From Xanthomonas bonasiae (GTDB lineage: Bacteria > Pseudomonadota > Gammaproteobacteria > Xanthomonadales > Xanthomonadaceae): DNA of 35,728 nucleotides. This document shows, one piece after another, positions 7,947-15,900 of this stretch. A program made the position numbers and the translations under genes. How positions within the stretch are numbered: position 1 is the first letter of the stretch; each line of letters opens with the position of its first letter. The notes under the pieces are model-generated. The model was not told the DNA's origin and did not search any database. It saw nothing but the letters and a program-made list of their open reading frames with translations. Location: assembly GCF_017163705.1 (NCBI RefSeq), contig NZ_JAFIWB010000037.1:1-35728 (forward strand), read 5' to 3'.

Positions 7947-8783
7947 ATGCACATGGAATCAACTATGGCGGTGCGAGCAAAGACTGGCCCACTTCTGCGA
8001 TGGGCCGGTAGTAAGCAGAGGCTAGTGCCTAGACTTGCTGAATATTGGGGCCAAAATCATAAACGCTATATCGAGCCGTTCAGTGGCTCGGCAGCACTAT
8101 TCTTTCATCTAAGACCCGGTGTTGCTCGGCTAAATGACATAAACACTCAGCTGATTGAGTGCTATGAAGTGCTTGCTAAAGATCCGGATGATTTGTATAG
8201 GCGAGTAATATCTATTTCATCAGATGAAGAGAACTATTATTTAGTCCGGTCTCAAGATCCCAGTTCGTTGAGCGCAGAGGAGCGGGCTGCTCGCTTTATT
8301 TATCTTAATCGGCATTGTTTCAATGGGATATATAGGACTAATCAAAAGGGGCAGTTCAATGTTCCGTATGGTGCTGCAAAAGCGGGCGCGGTTCCTTCTC
8401 GAGAAAAATTTAATGAGTGTGCGGCAGCCATTAGATGTGCTGAACTGACTTGTTTAGATTTCGATGAATTTATAAGCAAGACAGTTCAGTCGGGAGACTT
8501 TGTTTACTTGGATCCTCCTTATGCTGTTGCAAACAGAAGAATTTTTAGACAGTATGACAAGCATTCTTTTGGCTTGGAAGATATCGAGCGGCTTTCGGAA
8601 TGTTTGGAGTACATAGATTCAGTGGGGGCAAGTTTTGTTGTTTCTTATGCGCTCAGTGCCGAAATTAAGAAAATAACAAAGCGATGGACTGCGAGGCGCG
8701 TTATAGCGCAGCGAAATGTTGCGGGTTTTGCTGAGCACCGTAGAAAAGCGGTAGAGGTTATCGTCACCAACATCAAGGAGTGA
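7947..8783 (+). CDS. Dam-type DNA adenine-N6 methyltransferase
   Basis: This 278-aa protein is a class alpha N6-adenine methyltransferase. Motif X is LLRWAGSKQ (residues 16-24), motif I (S-adenosylmethionine binding) is IEPFSGSAALFF (42-53), the acidic LNDIN follows (62-66), and the catalytic DPPY is at 189-192. Such enzymes usually methylate GATC or related sites. An AAGGA box 7 bases before the first ATG supports this start; ATG at residue 7 is an alternative. Codon use is AT-rich and unlike the flanking genes. The gene starts only 24 bases after nrdJb and is followed after 3 bases by a ParB-like gene and then, after 1 base, by a third gene, so the three form an operon. There is no adjacent canonical restriction endonuclease. 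Confidence 0.92.
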   Translation: MHMESTMAVRAKTGPLLRWAGSKQRLVPRLAEYWGQNHKRYIEPFSGSAALFFHLRPGVARLNDINTQLIECYEVLAKDPDDLYRRVISISSDEENYYLVRSQDPSSLSAEERAARFIYLNRHCFNGIYRTNQKGQFNVPYGAAKAGAVPSREKFNECAAAIRCAELTCLDFDEFISKTVQSGDFVYLDPPYAVANRRIFRQYDKHSFGLEDIERLSECLEYIDSVGASFVVSYALSAEIKKITKRWTARRVIAQRNVAGFAEHRRKAVEVIVTNIKE

Positions 8784-8786
8784 TCA

Positions 8787-9725
8787 GTGGCCGAGTCAGT
8801 TCGCCTTATTTCGCCGCGGCTTATTGAGCCGAATCCTGAAAATCCAAGGCTGATTTTCAGGCAGGAGGAACTCGATGCTTTGGCTGAGAGTATTAAGCGT
8901 CAAGGTATTCTTGTCCCGCTAACTCTGTATGCGGATGGGAAAGGTTACAAGATATTGGACGGCGAGCGCCGCTGGCGATGCTCAATTAAGCTGGCGCTAG
9001 AAAATGTCCCGGCGATCTTGGTTGATAAACCAGATCGCATGACTAATTTGATGATGATGTTTGCGATTCATCATCGGAGGGATGAGTGGGACCCTCTCCC
9101 CACTGCTGAGAAACTGGCTGTCCTTGAAAAGCTCTACATGCAGCGCTATGGAAAGGCTGTAACTGAGCGGGAACTTGCTGAGCTTGCCTCATTAAAAGTG
9201 GGAGAGGTGAGACGCCTCAAGAAGCTTCTAGCACTTCCTGAAAGTTATCGCGAAATGCTCATGGCTGAATTGCAGAAGCCTAGATCCGAGCAAAAGATAA
9301 CAGTGGATCACGTATTGGAGGCCCAGGCAGGTGCAAGCGCGCTAAGGAAGCGTGGTGTTCTGCATAATGAAAAAGAAGAAGATTCTTTGCGGGAATCTAT
9401 TATCGAGAAATTCCGCACGGGAGTTATAGATAACACAGTGGCGCCACGAAAGTTGGCGAAAGTTGCGCGAGCTGTTGAGCGTGGGGATATACCATTGGAT
9501 GTTGCTCGATCAGCCGCATTGAAAGTAAAAAATGTTAAATCTTATTCTATTGATGCCGCTTTTGAAGACAGTGCGGCATCTCAAGATGAGCAGCACGCGG
9601 CAGAAATGCTTGCAAATAGGCTCATTGAGAAAATTGAATCATTGCTTGCTCGATCAACAGTTATTAATAGTTCTTTGCGTTCTTCTTTAGCTCGCCTGCA
9701 CAAGGCTATGGCTAAGGTGAAATGA
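8787..9725 (+). CDS. ParB/Srx-fold (Spo0J/RepB-like) protein in an AT-rich cassette
   Basis: This 312-aa protein has a GTG start with Shine-Dalgarno AAGGAG, 3 bases after the methylase stop. The N-terminal ParB domain is clear: box I NPRLIFRQEELDALAESIKR and the phosphate-binding GERR (59-62) in KILDGERRWR, which bind CTP or act as nucleotidase/nuclease in this superfamily. A helix-turn-helix-like region follows (TERELAELASLKVGEVRRLK, about 136-155). The C-terminal half is charged and helical with no clear identity. There is no ParA partner and no parS-like site was seen, so chromosome partition is unlikely. Linkage to a methylase and an HEPN-motif protein suggests a DNA-modification or defence role (inference). 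Confidence 0.85.
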   Translation: MAESVRLISPRLIEPNPENPRLIFRQEELDALAESIKRQGILVPLTLYADGKGYKILDGERRWRCSIKLALENVPAILVDKPDRMTNLMMMFAIHHRRDEWDPLPTAEKLAVLEKLYMQRYGKAVTERELAELASLKVGEVRRLKKLLALPESYREMLMAELQKPRSEQKITVDHVLEAQAGASALRKRGVLHNEKEEDSLRESIIEKFRTGVIDNTVAPRKLAKVARAVERGDIPLDVARSAALKVKNVKSYSIDAAFEDSAASQDEQHAAEMLANRLIEKIESLLARSTVINSSLRSSLARLHKAMAKVK

Positions 9726-9726
9726 T

Positions 9727-10548
9727 ATGGCAGTTGCCTTTCGAACTGTAGGGACAGAGTTGGAGGGGGCTGCGTTGGCTGCAGTTGATTATTTTAGGGC
9801 CGGAGGATATAGAGTTGCAACAGAACCTTCTGAATTCGAGTACCCACGCACGCCAACGATAAGGTGTACTAGGTCGAATGAAACATTGTTTATTGAAGCT
9901 GTCGTAAACGTAGATCTTGAGGCTGTAGATGCTTGGGTTGCTTTCGCTAAATCAAGATCAAAGAACACTGCATTTGCGCTTCTTGTGGTGAGTCCCCCTG
10001 GTGTGGGCCACGAAACGACTGTTCAACTTAGGCAGAGGAACGTGGGCATTTTTTCGTACGGACAAGGTAGTCTGACAGAAATAATAGCTCCTCGCGATTT
10101 AACCCTTTCCGTAAGTCTTCCTTCATTAGAAGGTATTGACCCGGCTATTTTAAAAAAAATTAGCCCATGTTTCCAGAAAATTGATCGAGGTGAATGGCTC
10201 GATGGATTTCGTGATGCTTGCCAAGTCCTTGAAGCGCTTGCGGTGAGGCATCTTTTGGATGGAGTAAAGAGGGGGAGGATCTCATTTAGAAAAAGTAATG
10301 GCGCCGTCCAAACTTATACAAATAAGCAAATAAAGAAAATGCCGCAGGGTTCTTTGGTTAAGGCATTTGGTGAAATTGTTTCCCCGAATCATTTGGATCA
10401 GGTATATCAAAAGGCTTTGGCAAGCACTAATAAAGATCGAGTGAGTGCGGTTCATAAGACCCCAAGGGCAAAAAATAGCTCTCGCCTCAGGGCCACTATT
10501 GGGCAGCATCTTTGGACAATAATTTCTGCAGTAAAACAAATTGCGTGA
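9727..10548 (+). CDS. Unrecognised protein with C-terminal HEPN-like R-x4-H motif; third gene of the dam-parB cassette
   Basis: This 273-aa protein starts one base after the ParB-like stop (TGATATG). I do not recognise a named family. Residues 1-130 look like an alpha/beta domain resembling a restriction-endonuclease-like core (TLFIEAVV strand with acidic residue, FALLVVSPPG strand, NVGIFSY strand), but no complete PD-(D/E)xK set is visible. Residues 150-273 are helical and contain TNKDRVSAVHK, in which Arg238-x4-His243 matches the RNase-type HEPN signature. HEPN domains are common in abortive-infection and toxin proteins. A second R-x5-H (RATIGQH, 255-261) is also present. AT-rich codon use matches the two genes upstream. 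Confidence 0.75.
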   Translation: MAVAFRTVGTELEGAALAAVDYFRAGGYRVATEPSEFEYPRTPTIRCTRSNETLFIEAVVNVDLEAVDAWVAFAKSRSKNTAFALLVVSPPGVGHETTVQLRQRNVGIFSYGQGSLTEIIAPRDLTLSVSLPSLEGIDPAILKKISPCFQKIDRGEWLDGFRDACQVLEALAVRHLLDGVKRGRISFRKSNGAVQTYTNKQIKKMPQGSLVKAFGEIVSPNHLDQVYQKALASTNKDRVSAVHKTPRAKNSSRLRATIGQHLWTIISAVKQIA

Positions 10549-10642
10549 TCTTCAAAGATAAGAAATCTGGGGGCGTAGGAAATGTGGGGTCAGAGTAGAC
10601 TTTCGATAGGCGCATAGCCTGTATTTCTGTCTACAAAGTTTG

Positions 10643-10671
10643 TTGACCACGACTTTGGCAAAGGGCATTAT
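10643..10671 (+). promoter_or_regulatory. Predicted promoter of small RNA copy A
   Basis: TTGACC (10643-10648), a 17-base spacer and CATTAT (10666-10671) form a sigma70-like promoter. The equivalent site in copy B (11914-11942) keeps TTGAC and the 17-base spacing. Both place the expected start six to seven bases later, at the first base of the first predicted RNA hairpin. Confidence 0.6.
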
Positions 10672-10677
10672 CAAATC

Positions 10678-10762
10678 GCTGCGTCAAATCACGTAGCCGG
10701 GATTGGCGTCCCGTGTTCGAAGGCGCAACCAGCGCCCATCCTCCGATGTCCGGCGCTTTTTT
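10678..10762 (+). ncRNA. Predicted ~85-nt structured small RNA, copy A, upstream of a symE-like gene
   Basis: Three stem-loops follow one another. Hairpin 0 (10678-10697) has arms GCTGCGT and ACGTAGC around CAAATC. Hairpin 1 (10698-10713) has arms CGGGA and TCCCG around TTGGCG. A terminator hairpin with T6 ends the unit. Comparison with the diverged copy at 11949-12032 shows helix-preserving changes in both hairpins (A-T to C-G in hairpin 1; C-G to T.G and G.T to G-C in hairpin 0). The segment GATTGGCGTC of hairpin 1 is complementary over 9 bases to the leader of the downstream toxin-like gene (10850-10858). It is probably a riboregulator or antitoxin RNA (inference). The exact 5' end is predicted, not known. 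Confidence 0.7.
10731..10762 (+). terminator. Rho-independent terminator ending small RNA copy A
   Basis: AGCGCC pairs with GGCGCT, an inner CATC pairs with GATG around CTCC, and six T residues follow. Copy B has the same stem with a different loop and T7. Confidence 0.85.
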
Positions 10763-10816
10763 GTTGGCCGCATCGACGGCGCGAATGCTTGCCGATTTAC
10801 GGCGGGCGGTGCGCGG

Positions 10817-10918
10817 GAGCCTTCGGGCTCGCCGGAGCCTTTGACCGGTACGCCAATCGTGCACCGTCCGCCACCCCGATTGGCGTCGGGGAGCGGACTT
10901 CCTTCTCAAAGGAGTTCC
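10817..10918 (+). promoter_or_regulatory. Structured 5' leader of symE-like gene A
   Basis: Three helices are visible. GAGCC-TTCG-GGCTC (10817-10830) carries a UUCG tetraloop. ACGCCAATCG (10850-10859) pairs over 10 bp with CGATTGGCGT (10877-10886). GGACTTCCTT (10895-10904) pairs with AAGGAGTTCC (10909-10918) around CTCA, with one mismatch, burying the Shine-Dalgarno. The 5' arm of the second helix is complementary to hairpin 1 of the upstream small RNA, so the RNA could compete with the helix. A dedicated promoter for the mRNA was not clear between 10763 and 10817. Confidence 0.6.
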
Positions 10919-10920
10919 GT

Positions 10921-11319
10921 ATGTCCCGCAAAGCAACCGCACTCAAGAGTAACCCGTCTCCTCGTCGCCATATCCGCGATGCCACGCCGTCGCCAGCCGC
11001 GCCTTTCGTCCCTTCCCCGATGCCGCGCGTCCCGCTCGGCGATCTGACGTACACCACGCTGTTCAATCCGGTCCTGACGGAAGACGAACTGCCGCCCAAG
11101 CGCGCGCCGCGTTCGCACCATCCCACGCAGTGCACCATTGGCTACACCTGCCACGACGTGCGGGTGGACGGCCACCGGCAGAGCCAGCGCATTCCGACCT
11201 TGCGCCTGAGCGGCCAGTGGCTGGAAGTGTTGGGATTCGCGCCGGGTAGCAAGCCGCACATCGCCATCGTCGATGGCGCGCTGATGATCACGCCCGCTAC
11301 CGAGCCCAACGCGTCCTGA
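10921..11319 (+). CDS. SymE-family toxin-like protein, copy A
   Basis: This 132-aa protein starts at ATG 10921 with AAAGGAG 6 bases upstream; an earlier in-frame start runs through the structured leader and is rejected. Residues 1-75 are a basic, Pro-rich extension with FNPVLTEDELPPKRAP. Residues about 88-128 (RIPTLRLSGQWLEVLGFAPG ... IAIVDGALMITP) match the SymE/AbrB-like swapped-hairpin fold of SymE, an SOS-induced E. coli toxin controlled by an antisense RNA (SymR). The family is linked to nucleic-acid binding or endoribonuclease-like activity. It is one of two copies about 1.28 kb apart. Here the likely RNA regulator is not antisense but a same-strand small RNA upstream. Toxicity is inferred from family only. 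Confidence 0.82.
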   Translation: MSRKATALKSNPSPRRHIRDATPSPAAPFVPSPMPRVPLGDLTYTTLFNPVLTEDELPPKRAPRSHHPTQCTIGYTCHDVRVDGHRQSQRIPTLRLSGQWLEVLGFAPGSKPHIAIVDGALMITPATEPNAS

Positions 11320-11425
11320 GCGAGCCGTCGCGCCGGCTGGCTTTCTGTCAGTCGGCGCACCGGCCAGTGTGGCTGTGGGCTGCAGAATCATGTGGTAGAA
11401 CGTTGATTTTTGGGGGCGCCGATAA

Positions 11426-11824
11426 ATGATGATGAGTGTCTTGTTGGTAATCGGCGCGCTTGCCGGTGCTCAGGCTCCATTCCACGTGTCAAACACGGAA
11501 GAATATTCCAATGTCTGCAGCGTCGAAGATGGAGATGTGGTTGGTACCACGATCCGCATCGTGCCGGCTATAAACGGACCTCATTTGTCGATTCAGCGGT
11601 ACGAAGGTGGGCCTTTGGCGCCAAACGTGTTCTACCCGGCAGTTGAACGCGACAGGCTTGTCGTGAAATCCGCTCGGAATGAGGTGCTCTACACCATACG
11701 CCGGGATGGAAGCGACGTTTTGATCAAGTACCTCAACGGCGAGGCGGGGCGTGACGGGAATTCGACAGAAGAGAGACTTTCTCCAACTATCCAGAATGGC
11801 AACGCATTTCCCTCATGCCGCTGA
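11426..11824 (+). CDS. Hypothetical secreted protein between the two SymE-like units
   Basis: This 132-aa frame begins with three consecutive ATGs and a hydrophobic segment (MMMSVLLVIGALAGAQA) that looks like a signal peptide with cleavage after AQA. The mature part has two cysteines (in SNVCSVEDG and at the C-terminal FPSCR), which could form a disulfide. A GGGGG run about 10 bases upstream is a poor ribosome site. I recognise no family. Base composition is mixed. It may be a real small exported protein or a remnant. It has no equivalent after copy B. Confidence 0.5.
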   Translation: MMMSVLLVIGALAGAQAPFHVSNTEEYSNVCSVEDGDVVGTTIRIVPAINGPHLSIQRYEGGPLAPNVFYPAVERDRLVVKSARNEVLYTIRRDGSDVLIKYLNGEAGRDGNSTEERLSPTIQNGNAFPSCR

Positions 11825-11913
11825 CTTTGGGTCTGTACGCAGCTGCCCAGTGAGTGCCGGGGAGAGTAGACTTTCCATCGGTGTAAATTCTGCATTTCTT
11901 TCTAAAACGATCG

Positions 11914-11942
11914 TTGACGCAGGGCTTGTCAAAGAGCACGAT
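11914..11942 (+). promoter_or_regulatory. Predicted promoter of small RNA copy B
   Basis: TTGACG (11914-11919), a 17-base spacer and CACGAT (11937-11942) align position by position with the promoter of copy A. The -10 element is weaker. Confidence 0.5.
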
Positions 11943-11948
11943 TGAATC

Positions 11949-12032
11949 GTTGCGTTAAATCACGCAGCCGGGCTTGGCAGCCCGATCACTCAGGCGCACC
12001 CGCGCCCATCTTCGATGCCCGGCGCTTTTTTT
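11949..12032 (+). ncRNA. Predicted ~84-nt structured small RNA, copy B
   Basis: Hairpin 0 (11949-11968) has arms GTTGCGT and ACGCAGC around TAAATC. Hairpin 1 (11969-11984) has arms CGGGC and GCCCG around TTGGCA. The terminator is at 12002-12032. Relative to copy A, hairpin 1 has a compensatory A-T to C-G change, and the loop changes G to A in step with a change in the downstream leader. Hairpin 1 sequence GCTTGGCAGC recurs exactly at 12150-12159 and is complementary over 7 bases to CTGCCAA at 12123-12129. Confidence 0.7.
12002..12032 (+). terminator. Rho-independent terminator ending small RNA copy B
   Basis: GCGCC pairs with GGCGC, an inner CATC pairs with GATG around TTC, and seven T residues follow. 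This is the classic intrinsic terminator shape. Confidence 0.88.
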
Positions 12033-12089
12033 GTTGCCCGGCATTCTCGTGGGAGATAGCTCGCATGTTTCATGGCGGGCGGTACGTGG

Positions 12090-12192
12090 AGGCCGCAAGG
12101 CCTGCCGGTCCCTGAGTCCGGTCTGCCAACCCGTACCGTACGCCACCCTGCTTGGCAGCAGTGGGCGGACTTCTTTCAACTCAGGAGAAGTC
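12090..12192 (+). promoter_or_regulatory. Structured 5' leader of symE-like gene B
   Basis: AGGCC-GCAA-GGCCT (12090-12103) replaces the UUCG hairpin of copy A with a GNRA tetraloop hairpin. CTGCCAA (12123-12129) pairs with TTGGCAG (12152-12158). GACTTCT (12168-12174) pairs perfectly with AGAAGTC (12186-12192), which overlaps the Shine-Dalgarno GGAGAAG. Order and roles match copy A although the sequences differ. Confidence 0.6.
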
Positions 12193-12196
12193 GTCT

Positions 12197-12586
12197 ATGT
12201 CCCGCAAGGCAACCGCACCCACGAGCAACCCGTCCCTCCGTCGCCGCACCCGCGATGCCGCGCCGTCGCCCGCCGCGCCTCTCGTCCCTGCCCCGATGCC
12301 ACACATCCCGCTCGGCGACCTGACATACACCACGCTGTTCAATCCGGTCCTGACGGAAGACGAACTGCCGCCCAAGCGCGCGCCGCGTCCGCACCAACCC
12401 GCGCAGTGCACCATTGGCTACACCTGCCACGACGTGCTGGTGGAAGGCCACCGGCAGAGCCAGCGCATTCCCACCTTGCGCCTGAGCGGTCAGTGGCTGG
12501 AAGTGTTGGGATTCGCGCCTGGCAGCAAGCCGCACATCGCCATCGTCGATGGTGCACTGGTCATCACGGCTGCGCCGCAAGCGTAG
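12197..12586 (+). CDS. SymE-family toxin-like protein, copy B
   Basis: This 129-aa protein is a diverged duplicate of the gene at 10921. It shares MSRKAT, GDLTYTTLFNPVLTEDELPP and QCTIGYTCHDV almost unchanged, and the SymE/AbrB-like domain RIPTLRLSGQWLEVLGFAPG ... AIVDGALVITAAP at about 84-126. The ATG at 12197 follows GGAGAAG; a longer start at 12152 lies inside the leader helix. Most differences between copies lie in the basic N-terminal extension, while the SymE domain is nearly identical, which fits purifying selection on the domain. The RHS locus follows after about 380 bases, and SymE homologues are often found near RHS genes. Confidence 0.82.
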   Translation: MSRKATAPTSNPSLRRRTRDAAPSPAAPLVPAPMPHIPLGDLTYTTLFNPVLTEDELPPKRAPRPHQPAQCTIGYTCHDVLVEGHRQSQRIPTLRLSGQWLEVLGFAPGSKPHIAIVDGALVITAAPQA

Positions 12587-12970
12587 GAGCCGCGTAATCG
12601 CGCCGAGCGAGTTGTCCCGCCGATCGGCGCTTGCGCGGTCCACAGCCTGCGCGGGCGAGCCGCATCCCGACGCCGATCCACTACATTACGAGTGGATCCA
12701 GGCGTTGGGGCAACGACAGGACGCCAGTCGATATCTTTCCAGGGCGGCGCAAGCGCCTGCCGGCAAGGGTGTGTCGCGCGGCACTATCCACCAGGGCTGA
12801 GGCGCGGCCCTAAGTAAGCGTCCCTTCCTGGCTGGGCCGGCCTGCAAGCAAAAGAGTTGCGGTCGTCTCAGAATTTGCAACAAAGGAGCGATACGCTCTT
12901 TTGGGCACCGGGCGATGCCTGTGCACCGCGGTTGCCCTCTACAACTCTATCCAAGCTCAAGGATGACGCT
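12587..12970 (+). other. Intergenic region before the RHS gene
   Basis: No gene is supported here. A 12-base perfect palindrome CGCCGATCGGCG lies at 12618-12629, 30 bases after the SymE-like stop. The RHS ribosome site is AAGGA just before 12971. A longer in-frame RHS start at TTG 12857 would precede the signal peptide with 38 non-hydrophobic residues and is disfavoured. Confidence 0.5.
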
Positions 12971-15900
12971 ATGTCGAACCGCCACGTTCGCCTCTCTCGC
13001 CGTATTGGCATGATCTGCCTGTTGTTTCTTGCCGGATCGGCACTGAACCTGGCAGCAGCAAAGACCTACTACGGCCCCCCGTATTCGGCGGGCTCGAAAT
13101 CGTTCCAGTCCGTGTCTCAGGCGGTCCAATACCTCATTGATGGCGTCTACGACCTGTGCGCGAGTACGCAGGGTTGTCAAAAAACTCCGGTCATCACGAC
13201 CTCCTACACCAACGATGAAGCTGCACCTGCATCCGTCTACTGGAACGGAAATCTTTGGGGCACCGTCTACGCCAGCGACGGTTACGTGGGCTATCCGACA
13301 AAGAACACGGGCAGCTGCAACACGATGTGCACAGGCGGCTTGGGCCAAGAGGGCGACAACACCGGCCCCCATGGCAGTAGCGGCGATGCGGCTCTGAAGC
13401 AGGCGGGTGCGCATCGCGGCAGCGCGTTCGAGGGCGATCCGATCAACACCGCCACCGGCAACATGTTTCGCCAGGACACCGATTACGACTCGCCGACCTG
13501 GCTGACCTTGCGCCGCTTCTACAACAGCAAAACCTCCGTCACGTCGGTCACGCTGGGCAAGCAGTGGCGGCACTCTTTCGAGCGCACGCTGGATGTCATG
13601 CTGTCCAGCGCCGCCAATGGCGGCAATCAGGTCGAGGCCCGACGCCCCGATGGCGGTGTGGAGCGGTTCCGCCTGAGCAACGGGGTGTGGACGACGGATC
13701 CAGACATGCCTGACATCCTGACCGAACGCCGGGATGGTGCCGGCCTGTTGCAGGGGTTCGCGTTGGATGTGAGGGCCACGCAGCAGACGGAGATCTACGA
13801 CAGCGCTGGCCTGTTGCGCTCGGTCTTCGACCGCATGGGCCAGACCGTGCTGACCCTGGACTACAGCGATCCGCCGACGGTGCCTGGCACCAAGACCCCG
13901 CCCAACCTGCTACAGCGGGTTACCGACGCGAGTGGCCGCTCGCTGAGCTTCGCATATGACAGCAATAGCCGCCTGAGCACGGTCACGTTACCGGATGGTG
14001 GCAAGCTCACCTACGGCTACGACACCACCGGCAACCTGACCTCCGTGCAGTATCCGGACGGCAAGACCCGCCAATACGTCTACAACGAGCAAACGCTCAC
14101 CTCCAAGGCCAACCTGCCCACGGCCCTGACTGGCGTGATCGACGAGAAGGGCGTGCGTTTCGAAAGCACCGGCTACGCCACCAATGGCAAGGCAATCTCT
14201 TCCAGCTTTGCCGGCAACGTCGATACGACGAAGGTTGATTATGAAATCGCCATGTCAAACGGCGGAATTCCTGCGACGGTCACTTCCCCGCTGGGAACCA
14301 ATGTTTTTCTGAGTTATGCAGACACCGGCTATGGGGCGTTGAAGCCATCCGGCGCCAATGTGGCATGCGGTAACCAGTGCAACCAGCCGTGGAAGTCGCT
14401 GACCTATGACGCCAACGGCTATCCAGCGTCGGTGACCGACTTCAGGGGCACGGTCACCAAGACGACCTATGCGGCTGGCGGCCTGCTGACTCAGCAGATT
14501 GATGCGTCCGGCACAACGCAGCAGCGCACCACGAACACCACGTGGAATACCAGCCTGCGCGTGCCGCTGACCCGCACCGTGCTCGATGCTGCCGGCAAGA
14601 CCGCCGCCAAGTCGGCCTGGGCATACAACGCACGCGGCCAGCAAACGGCACGTTGTGAGGTCGATCCAGCCGTGTCCGCTGCGATGAGCTACAGCTGCGG
14701 CAGCGCCGCCAACGCGCCGGCTGGTGTGCGCCAATGGCGGACGAGCTATTGCGATACCGTCGACGGCACGCAGTGCCCGCAAATCGGACTGGTGCTGAGC
14801 CAGGACGGCCCGCGCACCGACGTCGCGGATACGACCACGTATCGCTACTACCTGACCGCCGATGAATCCGGCTGCGCCAATGTCGGCGGCGCCTGCCATC
14901 GCGCCGGGGACCTGTCTCAAGTGGTTGATGCGCTAGGTCGGGCCACGACCTATGTGGCCTACGACCGCAACGGCCGGCCGACGCGCACCCAGGATGCCAA
15001 CGGCCTGATCCGCGATCTCACCTACACCCCGCGCGGTTGGGCGGCATCGAGCACGCTGCGCGCGAATGCCGACGGCACGTCGTCGGACCAGGACCAGGCC
15101 ACGCTCGTCGCCTACGATGAGGTTGGCAACGTCAGCAAGGTCACCGATCCGGACGGCACGTTCGTCGTCTACGGCTACGACGCCGCGCATCGCCTGACCG
15201 ACGTGACCGATGGTGCCGGCAACACGATCCACTACTCGCTGGACCCGTCCGGCAACCGGTTCAAGGAAGACACCAAGGACGCGTCCGGCACGCTCAAGCA
15301 CACGCTGTCGCGGATCTACAACAAGCTCGGCCAGCTGGCCACCCAGGCCACCGCCGAGGCCGATCCCACCGACTTCAGCTACGACCTCAACGGCAACGTG
15401 CAGCTGGTCACCGACGCACTCAAGCGGAAGACGCAGACCGACTACGACCCGCTGGACCGGGTCAAGCAGACCCTGCAGGACGTCGGCGGCATCGCCGCGA
15501 AGACCCAATTCGACTACGACGCCCTGGACCGCACCACCAAGGTCACCGATCCCAAGGGCCTGACCACGAGCTACCAATACAACGGCCTGGGCGACCTGCT
15601 CAAGCTGACCAGCCCCGACACCGGCGTGACCAGCTACACCTACAACAGCACCGGCAACCTGGCCACCCAGACCGATGCGCGCAGCACCAAGACCAGTTAC
15701 GTCTACGACGCGCTCGGCCGCCTGGCCAAGGCGACCTACGCCGACAAGGCGCTGATCGCCACCTACACCTACGACGCGAGCCAGACCGTCTGTGCGGCGG
15801 GCGAGACCTTCGCGCTGGGACGCCTGAGCAAGCTGCAGGACGGCAGCGGCCTGACCCAGTATTGCTACGACCGCTTCGGCCGCGTGGTGCGCAAGGTGCA

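Noticed and set aside
8787-9725. ParB-like gene as part of a plasmid or chromosome partition locus.
   Set aside because: There is no ParA, no parS-like repeats and no replication gene. It is tightly coupled to a methylase instead.
10580-10605. GGGGTCAGAGTAGACTTTC looks like a motif seen near mobile repeats.
   Set aside because: Only a partial second copy exists (11863-11880), as part of the duplicated unit. No transposase or terminal inverted repeat supports an element.
10700-10735. GTTCGAA and ACCA near the small RNA suggest a tRNA fragment or tRNA attachment site.
   Set aside because: The motif is not conserved in the paralogous copy (GATCACTCAGG instead), and no cloverleaf forms.
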